This document shows positions 35,829 to 44,397 of a stretch of DNA of 64,000 bases, one piece after another; within the stretch, counting starts at the first letter, position 1; each line of letters starts with the position of its first letter. The stretch is from DASRLE01 sp963825315. GTDB taxonomy: Bacteria > Verrucomicrobiota > Verrucomicrobiia > Limisphaerales > Palsa-1400. The stretch spans positions 806,001 to 870,000 of the forward strand of contig CAWGST010000005.1 of assembly GCA_963825315.1 (NCBI GenBank), in the 5' to 3' direction. The notes under the pieces were generated by a model. That model made no database searches. It was not told the DNA's origin and saw only the letters and a program-made list of their open reading frames with translations. A program made the position numbers and the translations under genes.

Positions 35829-35844
35829 AGAGGTTGCGCCGGGA

Positions 35845-36273
35845 TTAAACGTTGCGTTGCGAGTTGCTCACAAATCTGTCCCACGCCCGGGCGCCAAGAT
35901 ATTCTTTCAATCCGGTGAAGCGGGCGGTGCGCAACTCAGCCCCGGTCAACCGGATCTTCAGGACGAGCGCTCCCAACGATCCGGCGCGGACGGTTGCCGT
36001 GCGCGCCTGTTGCTTGATAAAATAGGCCATCTCGCCAAGAAGCTGGTTCTCCGGAACCCGGGCGATGATCGTTCCGCCGATTTCGACCAGCAACTCCCCC
36101 GTGAGCAAAAGGCAGAAGGTGTCGTCCAGCGTTGACCCTTCGGAGTAGAGGATCGCCCCCGGCTCGAGATGAACTTCCTCGCCGCGCCACAAAAGAAAGG
36201 CTCGTGAAGCATCATCCAGGACGGCGAGATCGGGGCAGCTCGCAATATATTGCTTGACATCATTGTGTTGCAT
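35845..36273 (-). CDS. Stand-alone cyclic-nucleotide-binding-domain protein
   Basis: 142 residues, a single CRP/cNMP-binding beta barrel with no DNA-binding helix-turn-helix. Seen: VHLEPGAILYSEGSTLDDTF, LLLTGELLVEIGG and the phosphate-cassette region VPENQLLGEMAYFIKQQART (family consensus GE-x-A-x(4)-R-x-A). The canonical Arg-Ala pair is not clearly conserved, so nucleotide binding is uncertain. It may work as a regulatory subunit for a partner protein. The start at 36273 is divergent from the TPR membrane gene. Confidence 0.75.
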   Translation of the reverse strand: MQHNDVKQYIASCPDLAVLDDASRAFLLWRGEEVHLEPGAILYSEGSTLDDTFCLLLTGELLVEIGGTIIARVPENQLLGEMAYFIKQQARTATVRAGSLGALVLKIRLTGAELRTARFTGLKEYLGARAWDRFVSNSQRNV

Positions 36274-36436
36274 AATAATTGTCTCCCGGGCCGCGTGTCA
36301 CAATTCAAAGGCACATCTATTGCCGCGACTTTAACCTTGCCAGTGGGGGATGTCAAACAGTTTTGGGGCGGACCACGGGCTTTTCAAATATTTTACTTGT
36401 CTTTTTAAACGCCGCCGGGAAAATGCTGCACTCTTT

Positions 36437-37218
36437 ATGGAAGCTGAATCAACATCGACGGAGAGATATCTCAAAGTGCTGGCCTGGTTGCACGCCAACC
36501 AGAAAATGCTCATGATCGTCGCCGGTGCGGCGGCGGTCATTGCCCTGATCGTTGGCATCTTTTACTGGAAACAAAACGAGGCCGAGTCCAACGCCAACGC
36601 GCAATTATTGAGCGTGCCGCTGGCGACCCTTCGCGGTGGCCGGCTGGCGCCGGCCAAGCCGGCCCGTTCCTGGCTCTGGCCAAACAGTACCCGGACACCA
36701 GTGCGGGCGAATACGCCGCATTGCTGGGGGCTGAATCGCTCTTTACAGAAGGAAAATATCCCGAAGCATACCAGGAATTTTCCAAATTCATCGGCCAATA
36801 CCCGGAGAGCGCCCTGCTCTCACAAGCCAAAGTGGGCCTGGCAGCTTCTTTGGAAGGGGAAGGAAAAATTTCGGAGGCAGCGCAAAAGTACCAGGAAATC
36901 ATCTCGACCTATTCCGCCGAAGACAACATTGTTTCTCCGGTCAAACTGACCCTGGCCCGGCTGGACGAGGCGCAAAACAAACCGGAACAGGCCCTCGCCT
37001 ACTACAAGGATTTGGCGCGCATCAACAATCCCTACGACCCTTGGGCGGGGGAAGCCCGTGAACGCGGAGAGATGTTGCTCGCCAAACATCCGGAACTGAG
37101 GAAGGCGCCACCCGGCGCCACGGGCGGCCCGTCGGCGGCATCTCAATCGCCCGGCCCTGGTCTTTTTCCTTTTCCGCAAGCAACCAATGTCCCGGCCCCC
37201 GCCGCGGCAAAACCATGA
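36437..37218 (+). pseudogene. TPR-type membrane protein, frameshifted
   Basis: The 5' part from the ATG at 36437 encodes an N-terminal membrane anchor (MLMIVAGAAAVIALIVGIFYW, residues about 24-43). After about codon 60 the sensible protein moves to another frame, which reads FLALAKQYPDTSAGEYAALL and then TPR helices (ESLFTEGKYPEAYQEFSKFI; SEAAQKYQEIISTY) to a Pro/Ala tail ending at 37218. The switch, within about 36613-36665, equals one missing base in a GC-rich run. Restored, it would be a ~260-aa protein of the YfgM/TPR_21 anchor type. Real mutation or sequence error cannot be told apart here. Confidence 0.75.
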
Positions 37219-37268
37219 GCGCGCGGCGCCGGGCCTCGCGGCCTGGCCGCGCAACCTGAATTAACGCC

Positions 37269-38567
37269 ATGAATTTGACCCTCATCGGAACCGGATATGT
37301 CGGATTGGTGACCGGAACTTGCTTTGCCGAAGCCGGCCATGAGGTGATTTGCGTTGATAAAGACGCCGAAAAAATAAAATTGCTGCAAGCCGGCGGCATG
37401 CCGATCTACGAACCGGACCTGGGGGAGTTGGTGGGAAAAAATGTCAAAGCGGGCCGGCTGCATTTTTCCAACAGCACCCGGGAAGGAGTGGAGCGGTCGG
37501 ATGTCATTTTCATTGCCGTCCCAACCCCCGCCCAACCGGACGGGTCGGTGGATTTAAGCTTCATCGAAGGCGTTTCGCGGGAAATCGCCGGGGCCATGAC
37601 GGCGTACAGGATTATTGTTGACAAGAGCACCGTCCCCGTCAACACCGGCCGGAAGGTCGCCGAAACCATCCAGCGCTACTGCAAAGCCAAAGTGGACTTT
37701 GACGTGGTCAGCAATCCTGAGTTTCTGCGCGAAGGGTTTGCCGTCGGGGATTTTATGAAGCCGGATCGCGTGGTCGTCGGCGTGGCCTCCCCGCGCCCGG
37801 TCCAGGCGATGAGGGAAGTCTATGCCCCTTACAACGCTCCCATTATTGTCACCGATATCAATTCGGCGGAGCTGATCAAGCACGCGGCCAACTCATTTCT
37901 CGCCTTGAAGATTTCCTATATCAATGCCATTTCCGTCCTGTGCGAAATGTCCGGCGCCAACGTGCAGGAGGTGGCCAACGGCATGGGAATGGACGCCCGG
38001 ATTGGCCGCAAGTTTCTTGACGCTTCCCTCGGTTTTGGCGGCAGTTGCTTTCCCAAGGACCTGAGCGCCTTCATCCAGATCTCCGAAAAGCTGGGCTATC
38101 ACTTTGGCCTCCTCAAAGAGGTGCAACAGATCAACGCCCGGCAAATGGACCGTTTTTTCAAAAAAATAAGCGACACACTCTGGGTGCTCAAAGGCAAGAC
38201 CCTGGGCGTCCTGGGGCTGGCCTTCAAACAGAACACGGACGATGTTCGCATGTCCCCCGCCATCGATCTTTGCCACCGCTTGCAAAAGGAAGGCGCCGCC
38301 TTGCGCGTGCATGATCCCCAAGCCATGGAAAAAGCCCGGGCTGTCTTGCGAGATGTCACCTATGTCGCCGACATGAATGACGTCGCTGAAGGGTGCGACG
38401 CGCTGATCATAGCCACGGAATGGCCGGAATTCAAAAAACTCGATTTGGAAAAAGCCCGCAAGAATCTGACTCATCCCATCCTCTTCGACGGCCGCAATCT
38501 CTTTGACGTGGATGAAATGGAACGGCTGGGCTTCCTCTACAAAAGCATCGGGCGCGGCAAGCCCTGA
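37269..38567 (+). CDS. ugd: UDP-glucose 6-dehydrogenase
   Basis: 432 residues. It oxidises UDP-glucose twice with NAD to UDP-glucuronate for capsule, LPS or exopolysaccharide. Blocks seen: NAD-binding start LTLIGTGYVGLVTGTCFAE, IFIAVPTP, DKSTVPVNTG, SNPEFLREGFAVGDFMKPDR, and the catalytic cysteine loop GFGGSCFPKDL near residue 260. The C-terminal substrate domain has GLAFKQNTDDVRMSPA. Full length with no anomalies. It starts 50 bp after the TPR gene. Confidence 0.95.
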   Translation: MNLTLIGTGYVGLVTGTCFAEAGHEVICVDKDAEKIKLLQAGGMPIYEPDLGELVGKNVKAGRLHFSNSTREGVERSDVIFIAVPTPAQPDGSVDLSFIEGVSREIAGAMTAYRIIVDKSTVPVNTGRKVAETIQRYCKAKVDFDVVSNPEFLREGFAVGDFMKPDRVVVGVASPRPVQAMREVYAPYNAPIIVTDINSAELIKHAANSFLALKISYINAISVLCEMSGANVQEVANGMGMDARIGRKFLDASLGFGGSCFPKDLSAFIQISEKLGYHFGLLKEVQQINARQMDRFFKKISDTLWVLKGKTLGVLGLAFKQNTDDVRMSPAIDLCHRLQKEGAALRVHDPQAMEKARAVLRDVTYVADMNDVAEGCDALIIATEWPEFKKLDLEKARKNLTHPILFDGRNLFDVDEMERLGFLYKSIGRGKP

Positions 38568-38641
38568 AGCGCCCGTCTAACTTCCAGATGGAAAACATCG
38601 GATAACTGTTTTAATCTAAAAATGGCAGCTGAGGGAAGGCA

Positions 38642-38764
38642 AACCACGGATGCACACAGATGAACACGGATAAAAATGCCATTGGCGAGCATCATCTTTT
38701 TGGTGAAAGCTCCAATTCTCGCAAGCTGTTCCAAATCCGTGTCTATCTGTGTTTATCCGTGGTT
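38642..38764. repeat. ACCACGGAT-type inverted repeat
   Basis: AACCACGGATGCACACAGAT plus GAACACGGAT (38642-38671) is complementary at 26 of 30 positions to the segment at 38735-38764 (ATCCGTGTCTATCTGTGTTT plus ATCCGTGGTT), with a 63-bp loop. The region 38568-39009 has no supported gene. Repeats built on this word are widespread in Planctomycetota/Verrucomicrobiota genomes. Confidence 0.75.
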
Positions 38765-39009
38765 AAACTGCTTTTTCCAGGTTTAACAGTTTTTCGCGCT
38801 CCCGTCGTCACTGACGCATTGCCTGGAACGCCTCTTTACCCTTGACCGGCTCAAGCCAGCCTCAAACGAAGCCGCAGACTCAAGGGAAGGGCCATGGAAC
38901 GCCGCCAAGGCTGCGGCATATCTACCACCTGTGAAACTTTTGCAAAGTGGTGCCACCACACCCTGCCGCGCGGAGCGGGGCAGGGTGCAGTGACTCGCTT
39001 GAAGATGAA

Positions 39010-39135
39010 CTCTGCCTTTATGATAATGGCGCGGCGTTGCCAAGGAACGCAAAAGCGGCTTGGAGGGCGCAACCGCGGACTACAGCAAAAGCCATTGAAC
39101 TCAAACCGGATGAGAGTGATCTGAAGGCACGATAA
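39010..39135 (+). pseudogene. Decayed TPR-repeat remnant
   Basis: Fragments of one TPR motif can be read across shifting frames: YDNGAALPRNAK, then GLEGATADYSK, then AIELKPDESDLKAR and a stop at 39133. Together they recall the common repeat GDLEGAIADYNKAIELKPD. At least two frameshifts separate the pieces, so this is a broken leftover just left of the IS21 element. Confidence 0.5.
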
Positions 39136-39273
39136 TACCGTCCGAAATGTGAAGCGATCCAAGATATGTCTTTTCGACGGGGCCTTCTATATCTTTCACA
39201 AAACGCCTTTCCATGTCGAACGACAATTAAAAATCACCACTGACGACAATTAAAATTCACCAGTGAGCCGGTA

Positions 39274-40812
39274 ATGATCAGGCGGCGGTTGGGATGGCCG
39301 GAGGCCATCCCCAAACCGCCGCAAATGATCACAAACAAACAATACCGGAAGCTCATGAGTGAATATCAGAAAGCAGCGAACATTGTCGTCAGCGCGATGA
39401 AAGCGGATGTGCATCCGCAGACCGCGCGAAAATACATCCAGGCGGCCCAACCGCCGGAGCAACTGCAACAGAAGCATGGCTGGCGCACGCGGCCCGATCC
39501 GCTGGCGGCCATTTGGGAACCCGCCCGGCAAATGCTCTTCCAAGCGCCCGAACTGGAAGCCAAAGAGTTGTTCGATTATCTGCGGGGCCTCCATCCCGAC
39601 CAGGCCGCTGGCTCGGCGTTGCGCTCGTTTCAACGGCGGGTGCTGCAATGGCGTTTGCAGCATGGCCGGGACAAGGAGGTGTTCTTCGAGCAGGAGCATC
39701 TTCCAGGCAGGGTGATGCAGGTGGATTGGACCGACGCCAGCGAGTTGGCGGTGACGGTGCGGGGAGCGCCGCTGGAGCATTTGTTGTGTCATGCGGTCTT
39801 GCCCTATTCCAATTGGTCGTGGGCCACGCGCTGTCAATCCGAGTCGCTGTTGAGTCTGCGCCACGGTTTGCAGGAGGCATTGCATCAATTGGGCCGGGTG
39901 CCGGAACGGCTGCAAATCGACAACAGCAGCGCCGCCACCCATCGCGTCGGCAGCGGCGGGCGGGAGTTCAACCGTGATTTTCTGGCGCTGGCGGAGCACT
40001 ACGGGCTGAAGCCCCAAACCATCGGCATTCGCAAGCCGCACGAAAACGGCGATGTGGAATCGCGCAACGGCCATCTGAAACGGCGGCTCAAGCAACATCT
40101 GCTCTTGCGCGGCTATCGGGACTTTGAAGCGGCCGAAGCGTATGACCGGTTTCTGTGGACGGCGTTGCGCAAGGGCAATCAGAACTGCTCGGTCAAACTC
40201 AAGGAGGAGTGGGAGGCGCTGCGTCCGCTGCCTCCGACCCGCTTGAGCGAGTATGACGAACTGCGCTGTCCGGTCAGCCTCCACAGCACGATTCGGGTCA
40301 AGAAGGTGACCTATTCGGTGCCGGCGCGCTGGATCGGCCAGGAGGTTAAAGTGGAAGTTTACGAAGGGCATTTGAAAATCTTTCACGGGCGGGAACTGCT
40401 GCTGGAGTTGGCGCGAGCCACCGGGGATCGCGGCGCGGTGATCGACTACCGGCACTTGATCGAGCCTCTGCTGCGCAAGCCCGGCGCGTTCACCCATTAC
40501 GTGCATCGCGAGGAGTTTTTCCCCGATGGGTCGTTCCGTTTGGCCTATGACCGTCTGGTCAACGATCATGGTTTGCGGGCCGGTCAAATCGAATATCTGC
40601 ACCTGCTCAAACTGGCGTCTGAACTGGGCGAGTCGGCCCTGAGCGCCCTGGTCGGCGAATGGGCCGGCCCCAATCGGACAGGCCGGTGGCGCGCGGCGGA
40701 TTTGCGGCGTTACCTGAACTTGGACGCCGGCGCCCGCTGGCCGGAGATGACGCTGGAGCCGGAACTGAGCGGCTACGACGCGTTGCTGGAAAGGCCGGTG
40801 TCCCATGAATAA
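39274..40812 (+). CDS. istA: IS21-family transposase IstA
   Basis: 512 residues. An N-terminal helix-turn-helix region is followed by an rve-type DDE domain: MQVDWTDAS (first Asp, near 150), ERLQIDNSSAA (second Asp, near 215) and KPHENGDVESRNGHLKRRLK (Glu, near 260). The C-terminal beta domain (PVSLHSTIRVKKVTYSVPARW) is typical of IstA. An internal ATG at residue 18 could be the true start. Its stop overlaps the istB start by 8 bp. Confidence 0.93.
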   Translation: MIRRRLGWPEAIPKPPQMITNKQYRKLMSEYQKAANIVVSAMKADVHPQTARKYIQAAQPPEQLQQKHGWRTRPDPLAAIWEPARQMLFQAPELEAKELFDYLRGLHPDQAAGSALRSFQRRVLQWRLQHGRDKEVFFEQEHLPGRVMQVDWTDASELAVTVRGAPLEHLLCHAVLPYSNWSWATRCQSESLLSLRHGLQEALHQLGRVPERLQIDNSSAATHRVGSGGREFNRDFLALAEHYGLKPQTIGIRKPHENGDVESRNGHLKRRLKQHLLLRGYRDFEAAEAYDRFLWTALRKGNQNCSVKLKEEWEALRPLPPTRLSEYDELRCPVSLHSTIRVKKVTYSVPARWIGQEVKVEVYEGHLKIFHGRELLLELARATGDRGAVIDYRHLIEPLLRKPGAFTHYVHREEFFPDGSFRLAYDRLVNDHGLRAGQIEYLHLLKLASELGESALSALVGEWAGPNRTGRWRAADLRRYLNLDAGARWPEMTLEPELSGYDALLERPVSHE

Positions 40813-41560
40813 CGACCCGCTGGCCTTGCTCTTAAAATCCTTTCGCCTGGGCACGATGGCGGCGATCTATGAAGGCACCTTGCAACAAGCCGAGCAACAA
40901 AACTGGGGCTATCGAAAGTTCCTGCTGCACCTGTGCGAGAGCGAAGCGCAGGACCGACGGCAACGCAAACTGGAGCGGTTGCTCAAGCAATCGGGCCTGC
41001 CGCAAGGCAAAGACCTGGGCAGCTTGGAGGAAACCAAACTGCCCGCCAAAGTGCGCCGGATGCTGCCCAGCTTGCTGGACGGCGGCTTTGTCCAGCGAGC
41101 CGAGAACGTCATCGCCATTGGCTTGCCCGGCCGGGGCAAAAGCCATTTTTTGGCCGCCTTGGGACGGGAGTTGATCCTGCGCCATCGCTACGCCGTGCTC
41201 TTTGTGCCGACCTTCAAGCTGGTGCAACAATTATTGACCGCCAAGCGAGATCTGCGTCTGGAAGAGCGCTTGCGCGAACTGGATCAGTTTGACGCGGTCA
41301 TTCTGGACGACGTTGGCTACGTCAAGCAGGAGCGGGACGAAATGGAAGTGCTGTTCACGTTCCTGGCGGAACGCTACGAACGGCGCAGTGTGATGATCAG
41401 CAGCAATCTGGTCTTCTCCAAGTGGGACCAGATTTTCAAAGACCCGATGACGACGATGGCCGCCATTGACCGGCTGGTGCATCACGCCATCCTGTTGGAG
41501 TTCCAGGGGGAGAGTTTGCGAGTGCCCAAAGAAAAAGAACAAAACAGGGGCGGCGGGTAA
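40805..41560 (+). CDS. istB: IS21-family helper ATPase IstB
   Basis: 251 residues. DnaA/DnaC-like AAA+ ATPase that controls target choice for IstA. Walker A is GLPGRGKSHFLAAL near residue 108 (the usual TGK is replaced by RGK), Walker B is FDAVILDDVGYVKQ near 165, and a sensor-like SSNLVFSKWDQIF follows. Length is normal (about 250). It is translationally coupled to istA. Confidence 0.93.
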   Translation: MNNDPLALLLKSFRLGTMAAIYEGTLQQAEQQNWGYRKFLLHLCESEAQDRRQRKLERLLKQSGLPQGKDLGSLEETKLPAKVRRMLPSLLDGGFVQRAENVIAIGLPGRGKSHFLAALGRELILRHRYAVLFVPTFKLVQQLLTAKRDLRLEERLRELDQFDAVILDDVGYVKQERDEMEVLFTFLAERYERRSVMISSNLVFSKWDQIFKDPMTTMAAIDRLVHHAILLEFQGESLRVPKEKEQNRGGG

Positions 41561-41686
41561 CGCCGAGGCCCCCCAGCCCCTTCGGTTCCACTGCGTCCTT
41601 GTCGCTACGCTCCAAAGACTCCGTTCCACCGAAGGGGCTGGACAAACGTTACAGAACAGTGAAACGATGAACCTTAACAACCGGCC

Positions 41687-41875
41687 TCAGTGGTGATTTT
41701 TAATTGTCGCTGATGGTGAAGAATAGTTGTCGTTGAAGATTTCCAGCTTGATCATAATCGACCTTCCATCCTCCAAGCCAAGGACTTCAATATACGGTGA
41801 CGGATTGCCCTCCATGAATTTCCAAGATTGAGTGATTTGCTGTTTTCCGAAATCAACGGTGGCCAATATACTCAT
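41687..41875 (-). CDS. Small protein truncated by the IS21 element
   Basis: The ATG at 41875 has an excellent AAAGGAG ribosome site 6 bases upstream. About 55 host codons follow (ATVDFGKQQITQSWKFMEGN; PSPYIEVLGLEDGRSIMIKL). The frame then enters the IS21 terminal repeat and ends at a TGA inside it, adding TIKNHH. The native C-terminus is therefore lost. No family is recognised. It is the last of a minus-strand group with the two genes upstream. Confidence 0.6.
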   Translation of the reverse strand: MSILATVDFGKQQITQSWKFMEGNPSPYIEVLGLEDGRSIMIKLEIFNDNYSSPSATIKNHH

Positions 41876-41922
41876 ATTTCTCCTTTCCTCTGTGTCGTTT
41901 GCATAGCGCGGTTTGAAAGGAT

Positions 41923-42282
41923 TTACGCATACCGTGAATATTCACCAGACGGTGCCTTTTTCAGCGTCCAGTGTCCGGGAGTTTCTTCCGTGAGCAGCAC
42001 GTAGTCGTCAGGATTTACCTTCGCGTCTCTGTAGAAACGGGCGATTTCGCCACGGGCGCGCAACTTGTTGCCCGTATCCGACACGATCGTCTGGAATCGC
42101 TCGCCACTGGGAAATGCTTCGATGACCAATTCTTCACCGACCTTGATTCTGCCTCGGTTGATGTGCAGCCTTCGTGATTCCAGCAAGCCGGATGATCCGC
42201 CTTCGTCAAGACTACGGCGGGACAGGCATGGATTATCGCAAGGGCAGATATTGAACCGCATTGGCAAAATCGGCGGGAACAC
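41923..42282 (-). CDS. Small hypothetical protein, start uncertain
   Basis: Up to 119 residues. The convincing part is the last 75 (RRLHINRGRIKVGEELVIEA, FPSGERFQTIVSDTGNKLRA, DDYVLLTEETPGHWTLKKA), which is basic, beta-rich and looks like a small DNA-binding or antitoxin-type fold. The first 35 residues read poorly (Cys/Pro/Arg-rich), and the upstream frame is occupied by another short ORF. The true start may be an internal TTG, or the gene may be frameshifted. Confidence 0.4.
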   Translation of the reverse strand: MFPPILPMRFNICPCDNPCLSRRSLDEGGSSGLLESRRLHINRGRIKVGEELVIEAFPSGERFQTIVSDTGNKLRARGEIARFYRDAKVNPDDYVLLTEETPGHWTLKKAPSGEYSRYA

Positions 42283-42352
42283 CAGCCTTTGCCAAAAGCT
42301 CCAATTCCTCGATAAACTGGCCTGTGGTCAATAGGAGGGTAAACCTCAACAC
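42233..42352 (-). CDS. Very short reading frame after the DUF433 gene
   Basis: 39 codons starting with a GTG directly after the DUF433 stop: TLLLTTGQFIEELELLAKAG, then VPADFANAVQYLPLR and TAA. The composition is protein-like and better than the competing frames. It occupies the place where DUF433 operons usually carry a PIN-like (DUF5615) toxin but does not resemble one. It may be a remnant joined from two sources. Confidence 0.35.
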   Translation of the reverse strand: MLRFTLLLTTGQFIEELELLAKAGVPADFANAVQYLPLR

Positions 42353-42667
42353 TCACTCATTCTGGAGCCGCGCCTGCAAGGCCGCCCGTGTCAATTGTCC
42401 GCCTGCTTCACTTCGCAGTCGGCGGTAATTCTCCAACTGCCGCTCCATTTGACCATCCAGCTCAGACTTGTGGTCGTGGTAATACGATAAGGCCGCGTGG
42501 ATCTGGGCCAGGGAGAGATGGGGATGGGCCGCGTGGATTTCCTCCGCGTCCCAGTCATAAGCGGTGTGGTCCATGGCGGCTTCAATCACCTTTACATTGG
42601 TGTCCACGATCCAAGCCACTCCGCGCTCGTCCAGCCGGATATGGGTAATGGGTACAACGGTTAACAT
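42353..42667 (-). CDS. DUF433-domain protein (antitoxin-like)
   Basis: 104 residues with the DUF433 winged-helix pattern: HIRLDERGVAWIVDTNVKVI, YDWDAEEIHAAHPHLSLAQI and HAALSYYHDHKSELD. DUF433 proteins usually precede PIN-like toxins. The usual partner is missing; short or damaged frames follow instead. An IS630 copy lies only 12 bp upstream of the ATG, which probably removes the native promoter. Confidence 0.85.
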   Translation of the reverse strand: MLTVVPITHIRLDERGVAWIVDTNVKVIEAAMDHTAYDWDAEEIHAAHPHLSLAQIHAALSYYHDHKSELDGQMERQLENYRRLRSEAGGQLTRAALQARLQNE

Positions 42668-42679
42668 AATCTCATTCTA

Positions 42680-43680
42680 GAGCGTTTTAAATAAAACTGT
42701 AGCCATTCCGTTGGGCCTGTGGTATAGGCAGTTCATGCGAACTTTATCGTTGGACCTGCGCGAACGGATTTTGGCTTCCTATGACCTTGAAGAGGGGACT
42801 CGCGTGGAGGTCGGCGATCGTTACCGGGTTTCGCTGGGCATGGTCAAGAAGCTCTTGCAACAACGCCAGCGGACCGGGGAGATCGGTCCGCGCCACCGTT
42901 TCTCCGGGCGCAAGCCGATGATCCTGGCGGCCCATCAGCGCCAGATGCGGACTCTATTGAATCAGAAGCCCGACCTGACCTTGAAAGAGCTGCGCGCCAG
43001 GCTTGGAACTGGACTGTTCTCTGCCCGCCATCCACTACGTTCTGGCGAAGATGGGGCTGACATATAAAAAAAGACACTCCATGCCAGCGAGCAAGACCGT
43101 CCGGACATTGCGCGGGCGCGCCGCGCCTGGCGGCGTCGGCAAGGCGGTTTGGACCCGGCCAAACTGATTTTCCTGGACGAATCGGGTGCCAAAACCAATC
43201 TGACCCGCCTGCGCGGGCGCGCCCTGCGGGGTCAGCGTGTCCACGCCCAATGTCCGCAGGGCCATTGGCAAACCACGACCATGATCGGCGCCATCCGCCT
43301 GGACGGTGCCACCGCCTGCATGACCATCGAGGGGGCCACCGATACGGAGGTTTTCCGGGTCTATGTCGGCCATGTCTTGTGCCCGACGCTGCGCGCCGGA
43401 GATGTGGTCATCATGGATAACCTCTCCCCGCATAAAAGTGAGCCGACCCTTTCGCTGATCGCGCAGGCTGGAGCCCAAATCCTCTTCCTTCCAGCCTATT
43501 CCCCAGACCTCAATCCCATCGAGCAAATGTGGAGCAAAGTCAAATCCCACCTGCGTACAGCCGAGGCCCGCACGCAGCCCGCTCTGCTCCAGGCGATTGC
43601 TTCAGCTTTGCAGAGTATCACGCCCCGGGATGCCATGAACTGGTTTGCCTCTTGTGGCTACAGTTTTATTTAAAATGCTC
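42680..43680 (+). mobile_element. IS630-family element, copy 1 (defective)
   Basis: 1001 bp, flanked by TA on both sides (42678-42679 and 43681-43682), the target of IS630/Tc1 elements. Terminal inverted repeats are GAGCGTTTTAAATAAAACTG then TAGCCA on the left and the near-perfect complement on the right. It is almost identical to copy 2 at 46302-47301. One additional base near 43000 (CGCCAGGCTTGG instead of CGCCGGCTTGG) breaks the first reading frame. Confidence 0.9.
42735..43673 (+). pseudogene. IS630-family transposase, broken by a one-base insertion
   Basis: The first part (MRTLSLDLRERILASYDLEE, helix-turn-helix) is intact to about codon 88. The inserted base then shifts the frame, giving LGTGLFSARH and a stop at 43067 inside the A7 tract. 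The DDE part is open from 43149 (FLDESGAKTNLTRLRGRAL, IMDNLSPHK, LPAYSPDLNPIEQMW). In copy 2 these halves can be joined by a -1 shift on the A tract; here that route is closed. Confidence 0.85.
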
Positions 43681-43880
43681 TAGCCGTTTTCCGCTGGATG
43701 GCAAGCGATTGTGCGACGGTTGCAATAGTCGAGCGCAAAGGCTGCAACAGAAACCGCTTTACAAGCCAAGGCAATGACGCACCGCCCTTTCAACCTTTTC
43801 AAGCATCACGCCTGAAATTTTGCCGGCGGGCGGACCGACAAATCGGCCCGGATCAAGCGGTTTGAAACCATCCTGAATCC

Positions 43881-44102
43881 ATGCCTGCGGTCACTTTGAA
43901 AGCACATTTTAACGGGAAACAGATCGTTTTGGACGAACCGTTCGACCTGCCGCCTGATTCACCGCTCCTGGTCACGGTCATGTCAAAGGAAGATTCCAGC
44001 GAAGATGCCCAGTGGCACAGCCTGGCTGCCGGCGCGCTGGCCAGGGCCTATGGGGAGGATGAACCGGACTATTTGCCAATTTTCGAGCAGATTATGGGTT
44101 GA
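43881..44102 (+). CDS. Small antitoxin-like protein
   Basis: 73 residues: PAVTLKAHFNGKQIVLDEPF, DLPPDSPLLVTVM, and an acidic end (ALARAYGEDEPDYLPIFEQI). This matches the pattern of small proteins, often called antitoxins, that precede MazF- or PIN-type toxins. No toxin frame follows: the 120 bp downstream to the ISNCY-like element are not coding. It is cargo between the two IS630 copies. The preceding 43683-43880 holds nothing recognisable. Confidence 0.65.
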   Translation: MPAVTLKAHFNGKQIVLDEPFDLPPDSPLLVTVMSKEDSSEDAQWHSLAAGALARAYGEDEPDYLPIFEQIMG

Positions 44103-44397
44103 GGCTCTAATGAATCCACAAAGGCTACATGTTGCCAACCGTTGCCGCTGTGTTGCCAGCCGAAAAGCTCAAAGAAACCCTTGTAAAATGAGGCTTGTTG
44201 CCGTGTTGCCGATTTTCCAGACCTCTATCTAGATTCCGTCCCAAAAGTAGCTCTTTTGTAATTCCACGCTGCGCAAGAGTCCTGATTGGAGCGCCGTTCG
44301 CGAGGTATTCACAGTGGGACGCCGAATAATTCCTTAAGGAGCAAATTTTGACGACACCGCCTCTGTCTTTTACGTCTGGGGAGGACTCTGCGGCCCG

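Larger units (their letters stand above)
39221..41709 (+). mobile_element. IS21-family insertion sequence
   Basis: About 2.49 kb holding istA and istB. CGACAATTAAAAATCACCAC then TGA at 39221-39243 is repeated inverted and exactly at 41687-41709. A second, similar copy (CGACAATTAAAATTCACCAG) sits at 39244 inside the left end, as expected for the multiple terminal repeats of IS21. No clear target duplication was found, so the outer limits may be a few bases off. After istB about 120 bp are non-coding. The right end supplies the stop codon of a truncated small gene. Confidence 0.85.

Noticed and set aside
39101..39220. Lost C-terminal part of the small gene truncated by IS21 (minus-strand frame of 39 codons)
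   Set aside because: The frame is open, but the IS21 target duplication could not be identified, so the reading frame across the junction cannot be fixed.
39250..40854. 534-codon minus-strand frame
   Set aside because: Antisense to istA; the istA product has all catalytic motifs and the reverse product has none.
42233..42352. PIN-like DUF5615 toxin after DUF433
   Set aside because: The 39-codon frame has the expected place but not the conserved N-terminal acidic motif.
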